From an uncultured Porphyromonadaceae bacterium (lineage in GTDB: Bacteria; Bacteroidota; Bacteroidia; Bacteroidales; Muribaculaceae), in NCBI GenBank assembly GCA_947175695.1, contig CAMWNT010000011.1, positions 1 to 38,811 on the forward strand: DNA of 38,811 nucleotides, in the 5' to 3' direction. The notes under the pieces were generated by a model. The model was not told the DNA's origin, searched no databases, and saw only the letters and a list, made by a program, of their open reading frames with translations. Position numbers and translations under genes: made by a program. Below are positions 25,274 to 33,358 of the stretch, one piece after another (position 1 is the first letter of the stretch; each line of letters begins with the position of its first letter).

Positions 25274-26765
25274 TGTTGATCTGATTTACGATTGTGTTGA
25301 TTCCGAGGATCGCCTCGGCTGTGTTGACGGCGGTCAGTGGCACGCCGCAGATGCCATGGAGATTGATGTTCTGTCCGGTCAGCAGCAGATTCCCGACTTT
25401 GGTATAGACCGGCAGTTGCGAAAAAATCAGATTCTCGCAATCCTTTCGATAGCCGAATATCGCGCCGTTGCGGGTGTTGTAGTAGTCGCGGATCGTCAAC
25501 GGACTGGCGGCGTAGATATCCTCGATCATATCGCTGAATTCCGGGAAGATATTCCCGAGCTTGGCGACTATGCGATCAACGCAATCTTGCTTCCAGACTT
25601 CGTAATCTTCGCCGCGCCGACCGACACGCGTCGTCTCCCAGCGCTTCACTTCGTCGTAGCTCATGATGCAATGCACGAGCAATCGCGTCGCATATTCCCC
25701 CTGCCTGGCGTCGGGCGGAGTCATATACATGAATCCCTTCGGCCAGTCGGCCGGGTCGAAACGGTCTTGAGTCCACATTTCGCCGAAGTCCTCCATATAA
25801 TAGCAAGTATGGTCGATATATGGCAGGCGGTCGGGCTTGAGGGAAATGAATAGCGAAAAGGCGGAGTAGGAATCGGGGATCTCATTCAATCGGCGCACGA
25901 ATCCTTTGAGGAAAGTGCCCTGCGGCACCATCCGCAGCATCTCCAGGGGATGCACCGAAGAAATATACCAATCCCCCTCGAAACGTTGACCCGTAGCAGT
26001 CACTACCCCTTTCGCCACCCGGTCGGCCACGTCGATGTGCGTCACCTCCTGTCCGGCAAGCACACCGCCTCCCCCCTCCTCAATGACGCGGCGGAGGGCG
26101 TCGGCGAGTTGCTGGCTACCATCGATGAAGCGTGAGGCTCCGTTGATATAGAGCACATTGATTAGCGCATGAATGTAAGCCGGGGTGTGTCCTTCGACTC
26201 CTCCGTAAAGCGGATTGAGCCACGCGAGCAGTTCGCGAAGTCGCGGATCGGATACATAATAAGCGATCAGCCGGTCGGCCGCCCATGTGAATTTCTCCGA
26301 ATGCATAGTGATTCCCGCCGGCTGCTCACGTAGATAAAAGAGTGGCACTTCCTCTGTCAGGCGGTAGAGTTCATCGACATATTCTTTGATTCCATGCGCT
26401 TCATCGGGGAAATATTCCGATATGCGCTCGACAAAAGCTTCGCGTCCCGAGGGGATGCGGAATGTCTCTCCGCTACGGTGATAGCGGATCTCATCCATAC
26501 AATCGCCGTCGATGTGATGGATATTGAGAGAATCGAGTATGCCGAGCCACTTGCAGATACGTCGCAGGGTTCCCCCATCCTCAAATCCGCCCATGACGTG
26601 CATGCCCGTTTCGAAAATCCGGTTCTTGCGTCGGAAACATTGCAGTCCTCCCCCGATAATGGCGTTCTTTTCAAGCACCACCGACCGGATGCCGCAACGC
26701 GAGAGTATCGCTCCCGTGAAGAGTCCTCCGATTCCACCCCCGATTATAATAGCAGTCTTGCTCAT
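25257..26765 (-). CDS. Phytoene-desaturase/retinol-saturase-like flavoenzyme, copy 2
   Basis: 502 residues. The start at 26765 (MSKTAIII) gives the normal N-terminus and overlaps the previous stop by four bases (ATGA); the frame continues 19 codons further upstream but those residues look random. FAD-binding GGGIGG (9-14) is followed by E32 and GGGLQCF, and near the C-terminus by TGQNINLHG, typical of the CrtI/CrtN/retinol saturase group. It is clearly a paralogue of the adjacent gene: both have the FETGMH phrase (51-56) and LLLTGQNIN near the end. In this family FAD removes or adds hydrogens across a conjugated chain. Confidence 0.92.
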   Translation of the reverse strand: MSKTAIIIGGGIGGLFTGAILSRCGIRSVVLEKNAIIGGGLQCFRRKNRIFETGMHVMGGFEDGGTLRRICKWLGILDSLNIHHIDGDCMDEIRYHRSGETFRIPSGREAFVERISEYFPDEAHGIKEYVDELYRLTEEVPLFYLREQPAGITMHSEKFTWAADRLIAYYVSDPRLRELLAWLNPLYGGVEGHTPAYIHALINVLYINGASRFIDGSQQLADALRRVIEEGGGGVLAGQEVTHIDVADRVAKGVVTATGQRFEGDWYISSVHPLEMLRMVPQGTFLKGFVRRLNEIPDSYSAFSLFISLKPDRLPYIDHTCYYMEDFGEMWTQDRFDPADWPKGFMYMTPPDARQGEYATRLLVHCIMSYDEVKRWETTRVGRRGEDYEVWKQDCVDRIVAKLGNIFPEFSDMIEDIYAASPLTIRDYYNTRNGAIFGYRKDCENLIFSQLPVYTKVGNLLLTGQNINLHGICGVPLTAVNTAEAILGINTIVNQINNAQDS

Positions 26766-28258
26766 CTGTCGATATCTGTTATCTGTTGGTAAATTGTCTT
26801 GGACGTAAATAGCTCCGAGCATGTCACGATGCTACCGACGATTACTCCCAGCATGCCGTGGGAATTGATATTCTGACCGGTCAGAAGGAGATTGGGCACT
26901 TTCGTGCGCTGTGGCACTCGGCAGGCACTCCCGAGCGTGATATCCTTCGCCACGCCATACATCGACCCGTCGGGGGTGCCGGTGTAGTCGACATATGTCA
27001 GCGGTGTGGCTGTGTAATACGTCTCCACGCCATCGCGGAAACCGGGGAAATCCTTCTCCACGGCATCGAGCAACGTCTCGGCCTTACGCCGCTTGAACTC
27101 CTCGTAATCATCTCCGCGCCGCCCTAACGGGAGATCCTTCCATCGCTCGACATCCCGGATATTCATGTAAGAAAGAATGACTCCGCTCGATGCATGCCGC
27201 GGAGCGTCGGAATCGCAGAAATGCATGTAAAGATACCCCTTCGGCCAATTAGCGTCGGTGTAACTCTCGCAACCCCACGGCGACCCGGAATTGAAGCTGT
27301 AGAAATTGGAATTGAGATAATCCACTCTATCCTTCTTGAATTTCAGATAGAGTGAGAATCCGGCCGTGGTGTTCTTCAGATTCATCATACGCTTTTTAAA
27401 AGCGGGGCGTATCATTTTCGTGTCGAGCATTTCCATGACCCGCTTCGGATGAATGGCGGTGATGACGATATCGGCCGCAAGGAATTCACCTTTGTCGGTC
27501 GTAACCCCCGTGGCCTTCTCTGCATCGCATTCGATATTGCTGACTTGGCAACCGACGCGCACCTCTCCCCCATGTCTCCGGATGGTCGCGGCCAGCGACT
27601 CGGCGATACTGTCGCTACCGCCTGCTATTCTGAACGCGCTCTGATTGTAGAAATCCATGATGAACGCATGTTGCGAAAAGGGGGTCTTCCCCTTTTCCGC
27701 AGCATAGAGAGGAAGATTGCCGACGAGCACATCCTTCAGCCGTTGGTCGGTGAAAAGAGAATCAAGCACGGCATCGATACTGATCGTCTGATAATGGGCA
27801 TCGAGCATCAGATCGTTGTCGGCATAACGCAACGAATGGAGCGACGACCCCTGAGCCACACTCTCGATGATATCGAAATAGCGAGCGATGTTGTCTTTCT
27901 CATGCGGGAAATAATCCGCCATTTGTTCGATAAACGGTTCGCGACCGTTGGCGAACCGATAGCGATCGGATCCGAATGCCACAATGTCGTAGGCTTTCGG
28001 ATCCAGGCGGCTTAGTCGTATGTCGTCAAGTCGCAGATAGCGCATCAGTCGGTCGAGCGTCTGACCCGGCAATGCGCTTCCGATGAAGTGCATTCCCGTC
28101 TCGAAGCGCGCGCCTCCGCGACTGAAGCACTGCAGGCAGCCTCCGATCCGGGAATGCTGTTCGAGCACAGTGACGTCATAGCCGTTGATGGCGAGAATCA
28201 CACCACACGACAGACCGCCAAGCCCACTGCCGATTATGATACATTTCTTGCGTTTCAT
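26762..28258 (-). CDS. Phytoene-desaturase/retinol-saturase-like flavoenzyme, copy 1
   Basis: 498 residues with FAD loop GSGLGG (10-15), E33, FETGMHF (52-58) and a C-terminal LLLTGQNINSHG segment. Two candidate lysine/arginine-rich substrate regions sit near 255-300. It is the first of a tandem pair with the preceding entry and starts 13 bases after the glycosyltransferase-acyltransferase gene. Enzymes of this class act on polyenes such as carotenoids and retinol. In an aryl-polyene-type operon it may desaturate or saturate the polyene chain, or cyclise or isomerise it; this is inference. Confidence 0.92.
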   Translation of the reverse strand: MKRKKCIIIGSGLGGLSCGVILAINGYDVTVLEQHSRIGGCLQCFSRGGARFETGMHFIGSALPGQTLDRLMRYLRLDDIRLSRLDPKAYDIVAFGSDRYRFANGREPFIEQMADYFPHEKDNIARYFDIIESVAQGSSLHSLRYADNDLMLDAHYQTISIDAVLDSLFTDQRLKDVLVGNLPLYAAEKGKTPFSQHAFIMDFYNQSAFRIAGGSDSIAESLAATIRRHGGEVRVGCQVSNIECDAEKATGVTTDKGEFLAADIVITAIHPKRVMEMLDTKMIRPAFKKRMMNLKNTTAGFSLYLKFKKDRVDYLNSNFYSFNSGSPWGCESYTDANWPKGYLYMHFCDSDAPRHASSGVILSYMNIRDVERWKDLPLGRRGDDYEEFKRRKAETLLDAVEKDFPGFRDGVETYYTATPLTYVDYTGTPDGSMYGVAKDITLGSACRVPQRTKVPNLLLTGQNINSHGMLGVIVGSIVTCSELFTSKTIYQQITDIDR

Positions 28259-28271
28259 TTCAGATTGCGTT

Positions 28272-30248
28272 TCATGACTTGATATTCAGTTTGAGCGATT
28301 CGCTGTCGCGGCCTCTGCGATTGTCGGAGTCAAGAGCGATAGTCAGGTCAAAGTCAGCGTCGTCGCCATAATCACTCTCCCATATGGCATTTTTGAAATG
28401 CAGGTTGGGGGGCAATGCCGGAGTGCCCGATGCCGTCAGATGGTCGGCCCGACAGCTCTCGAAGGCAAATACTTCACAACGTGGATTGACGAGAGCGTAG
28501 AGGAGCGCGAATGTGCCGATGCCGCTGTTGACAATGCGTATTTTAGCGCTCTCCTTTGGTGCGGCGAAGGCTCCGGGATGGGCCATCGCCTGCTTCAGCG
28601 TTGACTTGCAGCGGGCCACAGTGCGCCAGCCGCGCCATGCATATTTGTAGAGCACAAGGCTGCGGAAATATTCCACATTCTCCCGGCGCGTTGCGATGGC
28701 TGTGTATTCATCACTGATCATGCGCCGGAAGACTGATGCCCATTTGCGTGTCGGCAGGTCGTCCATCGTAGCGGTCGATATGCGCGGGAGGATCTTCAAC
28801 GTGATTCTCCCCTTGCGAAACATGAAATCCTTCTTCGGCAGATAATGGCCGGCGCCATGGAGCACCATCGGCACAATGTCGAGCTCCAGTTCGCGTGCGA
28901 GCATGAAGGCTCCCTGGCGGAAGCGTAGGATGGAGCAATCGGCCGAACGGGTTCCTTCGGGGAATACTACGATCGAATAGCCGCGGTCGCGCAGATCGCG
29001 CAGGCGCGGGAGAATGACGTCCATGCCGGCCGAGACCGGAAGAAATTCGGCCTGATGTATGATCCGGCCATAGAAGGGATTGTTCCACACCCAGTCGTTG
29101 GTCAGGAATATCATTTTCGGACTGATCGACATCAACACCGGCAGATCGAGATGCGACTGATGATTGCAAATGATGAGGGCCGGGCGATCGAATGTCTCGG
29201 CGGAGGGGTTTTCGTATTCAGTTGTCGCTCCGGGAAATCTGACAGTCAGAAAGTTGGATATCCATTGCAGCATGCGGTGGAGTCGGCGTCGTTTTCGCTC
29301 GGAGTCTTGCCCGATGCTGAAATAGAGATGAATGCCCGGGGTGAAGACACACACGCTCCAGAATAGGAAATAGCTGAGTCCATAGATTGATCGGGCAAGT
29401 CGATCGAGTGTGACGGCGGCTTCGCGCTTATCGCCATTGCGGCGCGTGAAGATCTTGAATTCGCGGTTGAAGAGTCGCTTTTGGGTCAGCGATGTGATGA
29501 TGCGTGCCGGCAAACCGTAGGCTACGGCTCCCGCACAAAGTATTGTGTTGAGAACGCTGATGCGTGCGAAATCGGCAATGGGTCGGAAGTGGGTTACTCT
29601 CTCTTCTTGAGGGGGATAGTAGACGTTGATTGGTATGCCGACAATCTCCACGCCATGCCAGGCGGCGAGCACGAGCAACTCGAGCTCCGCCTCATAACGG
29701 CTTGTCAATAGTCGGAGTCCGTGGAGTTTGCTCAGCGGATAGGCGCGATAGCCGGTCTGGGTGTCGCGCAGTCGGCATCCGGTCTGCAATCGAAACCAGA
29801 AATTGGAGAATTTGTTGGCGAAAGCACTTTTTGCATTAATGTCGACACCCGACAGATCGCGCTCGCCGACGATCAACGCACCGGGATTCCGGGCGATAGC
29901 TTCAGCAAACATCGGGAGGTCGGAAGGATAATGCTGGCCGTCGGAATCGATCGTCACCGCATATTCGAATCCCATTGACGCTGCTTTCCGGAAGCCGGCG
30001 CGTAGCGCGGCTCCTTTCCCGCGGTTGGCCGGGAAATCGACGACAGTCACACTCGCGTCCAACGTAGCCAAAATGTCGCGCGTAGCGTCGGTGCTGCCGT
30101 CGTTGACCACTATGAGATGGCGGCAATAGCGCGCGGCCCCTTCGACAACGTCGCGCAGCGTGGCGGCGTTGTTGTAGGTCGGGATGACGACGCAGATTCC
30201 GAGTCGCTCGAAGTCGGATAGGTAGTCGGTCGGGGTGGTGTGATTCAT
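28272..30248 (-). CDS. Family-2 glycosyltransferase fused to PlsC acyltransferase and Rossmann-like tail
   Basis: I use the start at 30248 (MNHTTPTD, 658 residues), which overlaps the dehydratase stop by ATGA; the frame runs 84 Arg- and Cys-rich codons further upstream that are clearly antisense-like. Residues 18-240 are a GT2 domain with VIPTYNN (21-27), NDGSTD (49-54) and DSDGQ (101-105). After a hydrophobic link (around 285-310), residues 350-500 form a PlsC acyltransferase with NHQSHLD (362-368) and EGTR (431-434). The last 100 residues are Rossmann-like (RIVNSGIGTFALLYAL, 571-586). GT-acyltransferase fusions are a usual part of flexirubin and aryl-polyene clusters and probably attach sugar and acyl groups to the product. 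Confidence 0.93.
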   Translation of the reverse strand: MNHTTPTDYLSDFERLGICVVIPTYNNAATLRDVVEGAARYCRHLIVVNDGSTDATRDILATLDASVTVVDFPANRGKGAALRAGFRKAASMGFEYAVTIDSDGQHYPSDLPMFAEAIARNPGALIVGERDLSGVDINAKSAFANKFSNFWFRLQTGCRLRDTQTGYRAYPLSKLHGLRLLTSRYEAELELLVLAAWHGVEIVGIPINVYYPPQEERVTHFRPIADFARISVLNTILCAGAVAYGLPARIITSLTQKRLFNREFKIFTRRNGDKREAAVTLDRLARSIYGLSYFLFWSVCVFTPGIHLYFSIGQDSERKRRRLHRMLQWISNFLTVRFPGATTEYENPSAETFDRPALIICNHQSHLDLPVLMSISPKMIFLTNDWVWNNPFYGRIIHQAEFLPVSAGMDVILPRLRDLRDRGYSIVVFPEGTRSADCSILRFRQGAFMLARELELDIVPMVLHGAGHYLPKKDFMFRKGRITLKILPRISTATMDDLPTRKWASVFRRMISDEYTAIATRRENVEYFRSLVLYKYAWRGWRTVARCKSTLKQAMAHPGAFAAPKESAKIRIVNSGIGTFALLYALVNPRCEVFAFESCRADHLTASGTPALPPNLHFKNAIWESDYGDDADFDLTIALDSDNRRGRDSESLKLNIKS

Positions 30249-30631
30249 TTCTGATGGCAGAGGAGAGATAATTTTGTGAATGTGATGTCGCTGCCGCCGT
30301 CGTCTTTCCCCTCTACAACAACGGCAACTTTGACAGTCTCTTCGGCATCGGCCGGAGAAATCTTCTTGAATGTATAGCAGACACGCGCGGATATGGCGGG
30401 ATCGACGACTGCAAGGAATTTCGCATTGGTGACCCCTCGGAGTTCTGTCGGTCGACCTGTCAAATGCTCGATCAGTTCGGTTGCAGTCTGGATGATGCAT
30501 ACTCCCGGCGTGATAGGTCGGCCGGGAAAGTGGGCGCGATAGATCACGCTGTCGGGAATGAGCGAAAGTTCGACCCGACGCGCATCGATGTCGGTGGTCT
30601 CGATTTTATATAGGTTGTCTTTTAAAGTCAT
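30245..30631 (-). CDS. 3-hydroxyacyl-ACP dehydratase, hot-dog fold (FabZ-like)
   Basis: 128 residues of a hot-dog enzyme. The active-site histidine is H34 in HFPGRPITPGV (34-44), and the acidic residue is E52 in QTATEL. This HFPGxPxxPGV phrase is the mark of FabZ/FabA-like and ApeI-like dehydratases that remove water from 3-hydroxyacyl-ACP to give trans-2-enoyl-ACP. It overlaps the glycosyltransferase start by four bases. The sequence differs clearly from the second dehydratase-like gene (37083-37517), so the two are probably specialised. Confidence 0.88.
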   Translation of the reverse strand: MTLKDNLYKIETTDIDARRVELSLIPDSVIYRAHFPGRPITPGVCIIQTATELIEHLTGRPTELRGVTNAKFLAVVDPAISARVCYTFKKISPADAEETVKVAVVVEGKDDGGSDITFTKLSLLCHQK

Positions 30632-30689
30632 TATGCAATGGGCGTTACAATCCGGGAAACTCCGGAATTTGATAGAGAATGGATGAAGC

Positions 30690-31283
30690 TCAAGAGTCTT
30701 TAGTCGGCTTGGGAGCGAGGGGTGTGAATGAGTAGCTGATTTTTCGCTTGAGATTGATAATTGTTACAGAATCGGATTCACGGCTGACCGAATATCCTTT
30801 GAAGGCTAAATCGGCGGGATCGGAGAGCGTCCGCAGGCAGACTCCGATGTCGCGCTTCAATGTCATCCGGATATACCATTTATCGAGAAACTTAGCGACT
30901 CTTAGAAGCTTCACTTTCCGCTTTCTTTTATTGTAGGAGAAATCCAGAGCCGACACTCCGAACTCGTTGATCATGCATCCGTTGATGGTTTCGCCTTCAT
31001 CGTGGAGCAAAAGCAGACCCGAGAATGATGCCCCTTTGAGATCGATTCGGAATGTATAGTGCAGAGTCGGCGAGGATTGAAGGCTATCGGCGTCGATACA
31101 TTTCGCATCCGGATTCTCGGGTTGTGTAGCAGCCAAGTCATGCGAAATCGAAGTTGATGTTGATAGCGGAGCGTCGCAGACTGCAGAGGCGTCGGCTGCC
31201 GCAATATGCGTCGCGACAGTCATTGCCAGTGCGAAAGTTGCCGACAATCTACTTGGGAATAGCGAAAAGCGTCTCATTGACAT
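30690..31283 (-). CDS. Exported protein of unknown function in the operon
   Basis: 197 residues with a signal-peptide-like start (hydrophobic core, AAA at 28-30), then a Ser/Thr/Asp-rich linker (30-70) and a C-terminal half rich in beta strands (75-180) with a basic patch KRKRKVKLL. No lipobox is apparent. The start of the frame overlaps the upstream LolA-like gene by 35 bases, so a slightly later start (Met3 at 31277) is possible, but a downstream start would destroy the signal. I do not know the family; position next to the LolA-like gene suggests a periplasmic or outer-membrane role in moving the product. Confidence 0.7.
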   Translation of the reverse strand: MSMRRFSLFPSRLSATFALAMTVATHIAAADASAVCDAPLSTSTSISHDLAATQPENPDAKCIDADSLQSSPTLHYTFRIDLKGASFSGLLLLHDEGETINGCMINEFGVSALDFSYNKRKRKVKLLRVAKFLDKWYIRMTLKRDIGVCLRTLSDPADLAFKGYSVSRESDSVTIINLKRKISYSFTPLAPKPTKDS

Positions 31284-31884
31284 TCTGGTTTTTCTTTACG
31301 CCTCGCAGCCGGATGTTGGTGCGGTCGTTGTTTTTTTCATAGATGTTGATTTCGGCCACCATCAAATCCGCTTTGTTGAAGAGCAAGACGATTTTCGAAA
31401 ACATGCTCTTCATCTCCTTTTTTTTCGGCACAAGCGTCACTTCCCAACGCTGGCCTGCATCGGCTACAGTCGGCGTGAAATCGGACGAGCCGGAGAGAGC
31501 CGTTCCGGTCACGGTCGACATCATTATGCGTGCCACTTCCTTGAAGATCTTGTTGTTGTCGGTGTCAATGACATCCTTTCGAGAGCTATTGCCGACATAG
31601 ACCTTCGTGCCGTTGAGGATAAACAGATATTTATATGGAGAAGAGTATTCCCAGCGAAGTTTGCCGGGTCGCTTATAGCTCATTTTTCCCTCCGACACCA
31701 TCTTGTCGCTAAGGAGCGACAGATGCTTTGTCTGAGTGAACGAGCACTCCATCGAGCTCATGGCCGAAGCGGCTTTATTGATTTTGGATATGACGTCTTG
31801 CTGCTGCGCGGCCGTCAGTCGGGCGGCCGTCAGCGTCATCGTGGTTGCGATGAGGAGAAGTAGAATGACAGTGAGTTTCTTCAT
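31249..31884 (-). CDS. LolA-like outer-membrane lipoprotein carrier protein
   Basis: 211 residues starting at 31884 (MKKLTVIL), chosen because this gives a clear signal peptide (residues 2-20); the open frame extends 38 codons further upstream without one. The mature part is beta-rich with the LolA-family phrase FTQTKHLSLLSDKMVSEGKM and RPGKLRWEYSSPYKYLFI at about 47-91, lining a hydrophobic pocket. LolA proteins shuttle lipoproteins through the periplasm; LolA-like members of aryl-polyene and flexirubin clusters are thought to carry the lipid product instead. Found here between the small transporter and the unknown exported gene. Confidence 0.85.
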   Translation of the reverse strand: MKKLTVILLLLIATTMTLTAARLTAAQQQDVISKINKAASAMSSMECSFTQTKHLSLLSDKMVSEGKMSYKRPGKLRWEYSSPYKYLFILNGTKVYVGNSSRKDVIDTDNNKIFKEVARIMMSTVTGTALSGSSDFTPTVADAGQRWEVTLVPKKKEMKSMFSKIVLLFNKADLMVAEINIYEKNNDRTNIRLRGVKKNQNVNETLFAIPK

Positions 31885-31937
31885 ATATTGAGTGAATTCA
31901 TCTCTGCGAGAGCGGGAGATTTTGAGTTGAAATGTCG

Positions 31938-32291
31938 TTATCGCGCTACAAACACGCATCCAGCCATTATGAGCGCCACTCCGAGCCAGCGATTCCATTC
32001 AACGCTTTCATGCAGGAAGATCGCCGCGAATATCAGCGCGAATACGTAGCCCATACTTGCCATCGGATAGGCCATGCTCAGCGGAAAGTGCTTCAGGATA
32101 TACATCCAAAGGAGCGACGCGCCACCGAAGAGAAGCCCGCTTGCGAGAAACCACCAATTGGTCAGCAGGTCGAGCCAGAACACGCGGGTCCAGCCGAACG
32201 TCGGCATTTTTGCAAGGGCCAGCTTGAGCGTCAACTGCCCGCATGACAGCATGATGCTTTGTATGATCGAAAGACCGATTAATTGCCACAT
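31938..32291 (-). CDS. Small EamA/SMR-type membrane transporter
   Basis: 117 residues with four membrane helices: about 3-23, 46-66, 73-93 and 97-116. The pattern with SCGQLTLKLALAKM (16-29) and LSMAYPMASMGYVF (71-84) matches half-size members of the drug/metabolite transporter superfamily, such as the ArnE/ArnF-like subunits that flip undecaprenyl-phosphate-linked sugars, and EamA-like proteins. It would need to dimerise to be active. In this operon it might flip a lipid-linked sugar precursor used by the glycosyltransferase, but that is inference. Confidence 0.8.
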   Translation of the reverse strand: MWQLIGLSIIQSIMLSCGQLTLKLALAKMPTFGWTRVFWLDLLTNWWFLASGLLFGGASLLWMYILKHFPLSMAYPMASMGYVFALIFAAIFLHESVEWNRWLGVALIMAGCVFVAR

Positions 32292-32313
32292 AAGACGTCA
32301 ATGCGTTAAGTCG

Positions 32314-33348
32314 TTAATTCGGTTTGACACTCTTCAGGCGGACAATCGACCAGTTCGAGCCATCGCAATGGTTGACCACCGTGATTCGTTGCGGATGCCG
32401 ATTGCTTGCCCTGCAGTCCGTCGGATTGCCGTCGTCGTTTGCAAGCATATGGCAGGGGATTCTCCCCTTCTCCAGAATCTTAGCGGCAGCGTAGACGCCA
32501 ACTGCGGGGGCTGAGAAGTTGTCGCCGAATATATGCCGATAGCGCAATAGAAGCGGTGCATAATCGATCGACTCTGTCAGTTGAGAATAGTGACTGTCGT
32601 TGTGCGGATTGCCGTTAAGGCCGAGCATCAGGAGTGAGTCGTGGTCGGCGTCAAACATTCGGCAAAGATCGGCAATGTCGGGGCGGTGAAGAATCCTGAC
32701 GGATTCGATCTCGCAGATGTCTGACTCATCCGGGGCATCTCTGCCGATCGCGATCATGGCTACCGAAGCTTCCGACACAAACGAATACTCCGGATGGGTC
32801 GATTCCATCACGAGATCCATGAACGGGGTCACTTCATCGTGAGATCCTACAAGTGCGTTGCGAAGTCCCCCCGATCGAATCTGCAACCAAGCGTCGAGCA
32901 AAGCGCTTTCAAACGATATCCCCTTGTGGGAATATGTGTTGTTGTAGCCGTGACACTTCAGGATGATGGCTATCAGCGAACCGATAGTATTGTGGGTCGA
33001 CTGCATGAAAAGCGTGGGCTTCAGGCAATTTTCGCCGAATCTACTGAGGTCGATTAGAAATTTCTCGGAATTTTCCATACATCCCATCCCCGTGCCGGTG
33101 ATTATGCCGTCGGGATGGTCGATCGCAGAAGAGTTGAGCGCAGTGATCGATGTGCACACTGTGCGCTTGAGTATCCGGCTCATGCGGCGAGCCTCGGAGG
33201 GGAGAATCAGTCCGCGGGTGTCGGGCTCGACTGCACGCGCATACATCTCTTCATAGAGGCGCGGCGAGTCGAACCACTCGTCGGAAAGCGGCTGCTGACA
33301 CGACACTTGTGCCATCGAGTTGATAAAGCATCTTCGTTGTGGATTCAT
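32314..33348 (-). CDS. Ketosynthase-like protein without catalytic triad (chain-length-factor-like)
   Basis: 344 residues with the overall ketosynthase pattern but none of the three catalytic residues. Where the active cysteine should be, the sequence reads FMQSTHNTIG (114-123), so the position falls on a Thr or His. NGNPHND (245-251) replaces the NAHGTxTPxND histidine motif, and GDNFSAPAVG (275-284) replaces the GHT histidine. It lies directly after a complete ketosynthase (10-base gap), the layout of a KS-chain-length-factor pair, as with ApeO and ApeC in Enterobacteria. It should dimerise with one of the active ketosynthases and set polyene length. Not a pseudogene: the frame is intact. 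Confidence 0.82.
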   Translation of the reverse strand: MNPQRRCFINSMAQVSCQQPLSDEWFDSPRLYEEMYARAVEPDTRGLILPSEARRMSRILKRTVCTSITALNSSAIDHPDGIITGTGMGCMENSEKFLIDLSRFGENCLKPTLFMQSTHNTIGSLIAIILKCHGYNNTYSHKGISFESALLDAWLQIRSGGLRNALVGSHDEVTPFMDLVMESTHPEYSFVSEASVAMIAIGRDAPDESDICEIESVRILHRPDIADLCRMFDADHDSLLMLGLNGNPHNDSHYSQLTESIDYAPLLLRYRHIFGDNFSAPAVGVYAAAKILEKGRIPCHMLANDDGNPTDCRASNRHPQRITVVNHCDGSNWSIVRLKSVKPN

Positions 33349-33358
33349 TGACGCGCGA

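Noticed and set aside
25257..28258. Carotenoid biosynthesis locus
   Set aside because: The two flavoenzymes look like phytoene desaturases, but there is no phytoene or dehydrosqualene synthase, prenyltransferase or cyclase nearby, while all neighbours are polyketide/fatty-acid-type enzymes.
32314..33348. Pseudogene of a ketosynthase
   Set aside because: The triad is lost but the frame is intact, the length is near normal, and its place after an active ketosynthase fits a chain-length-factor-like partner.
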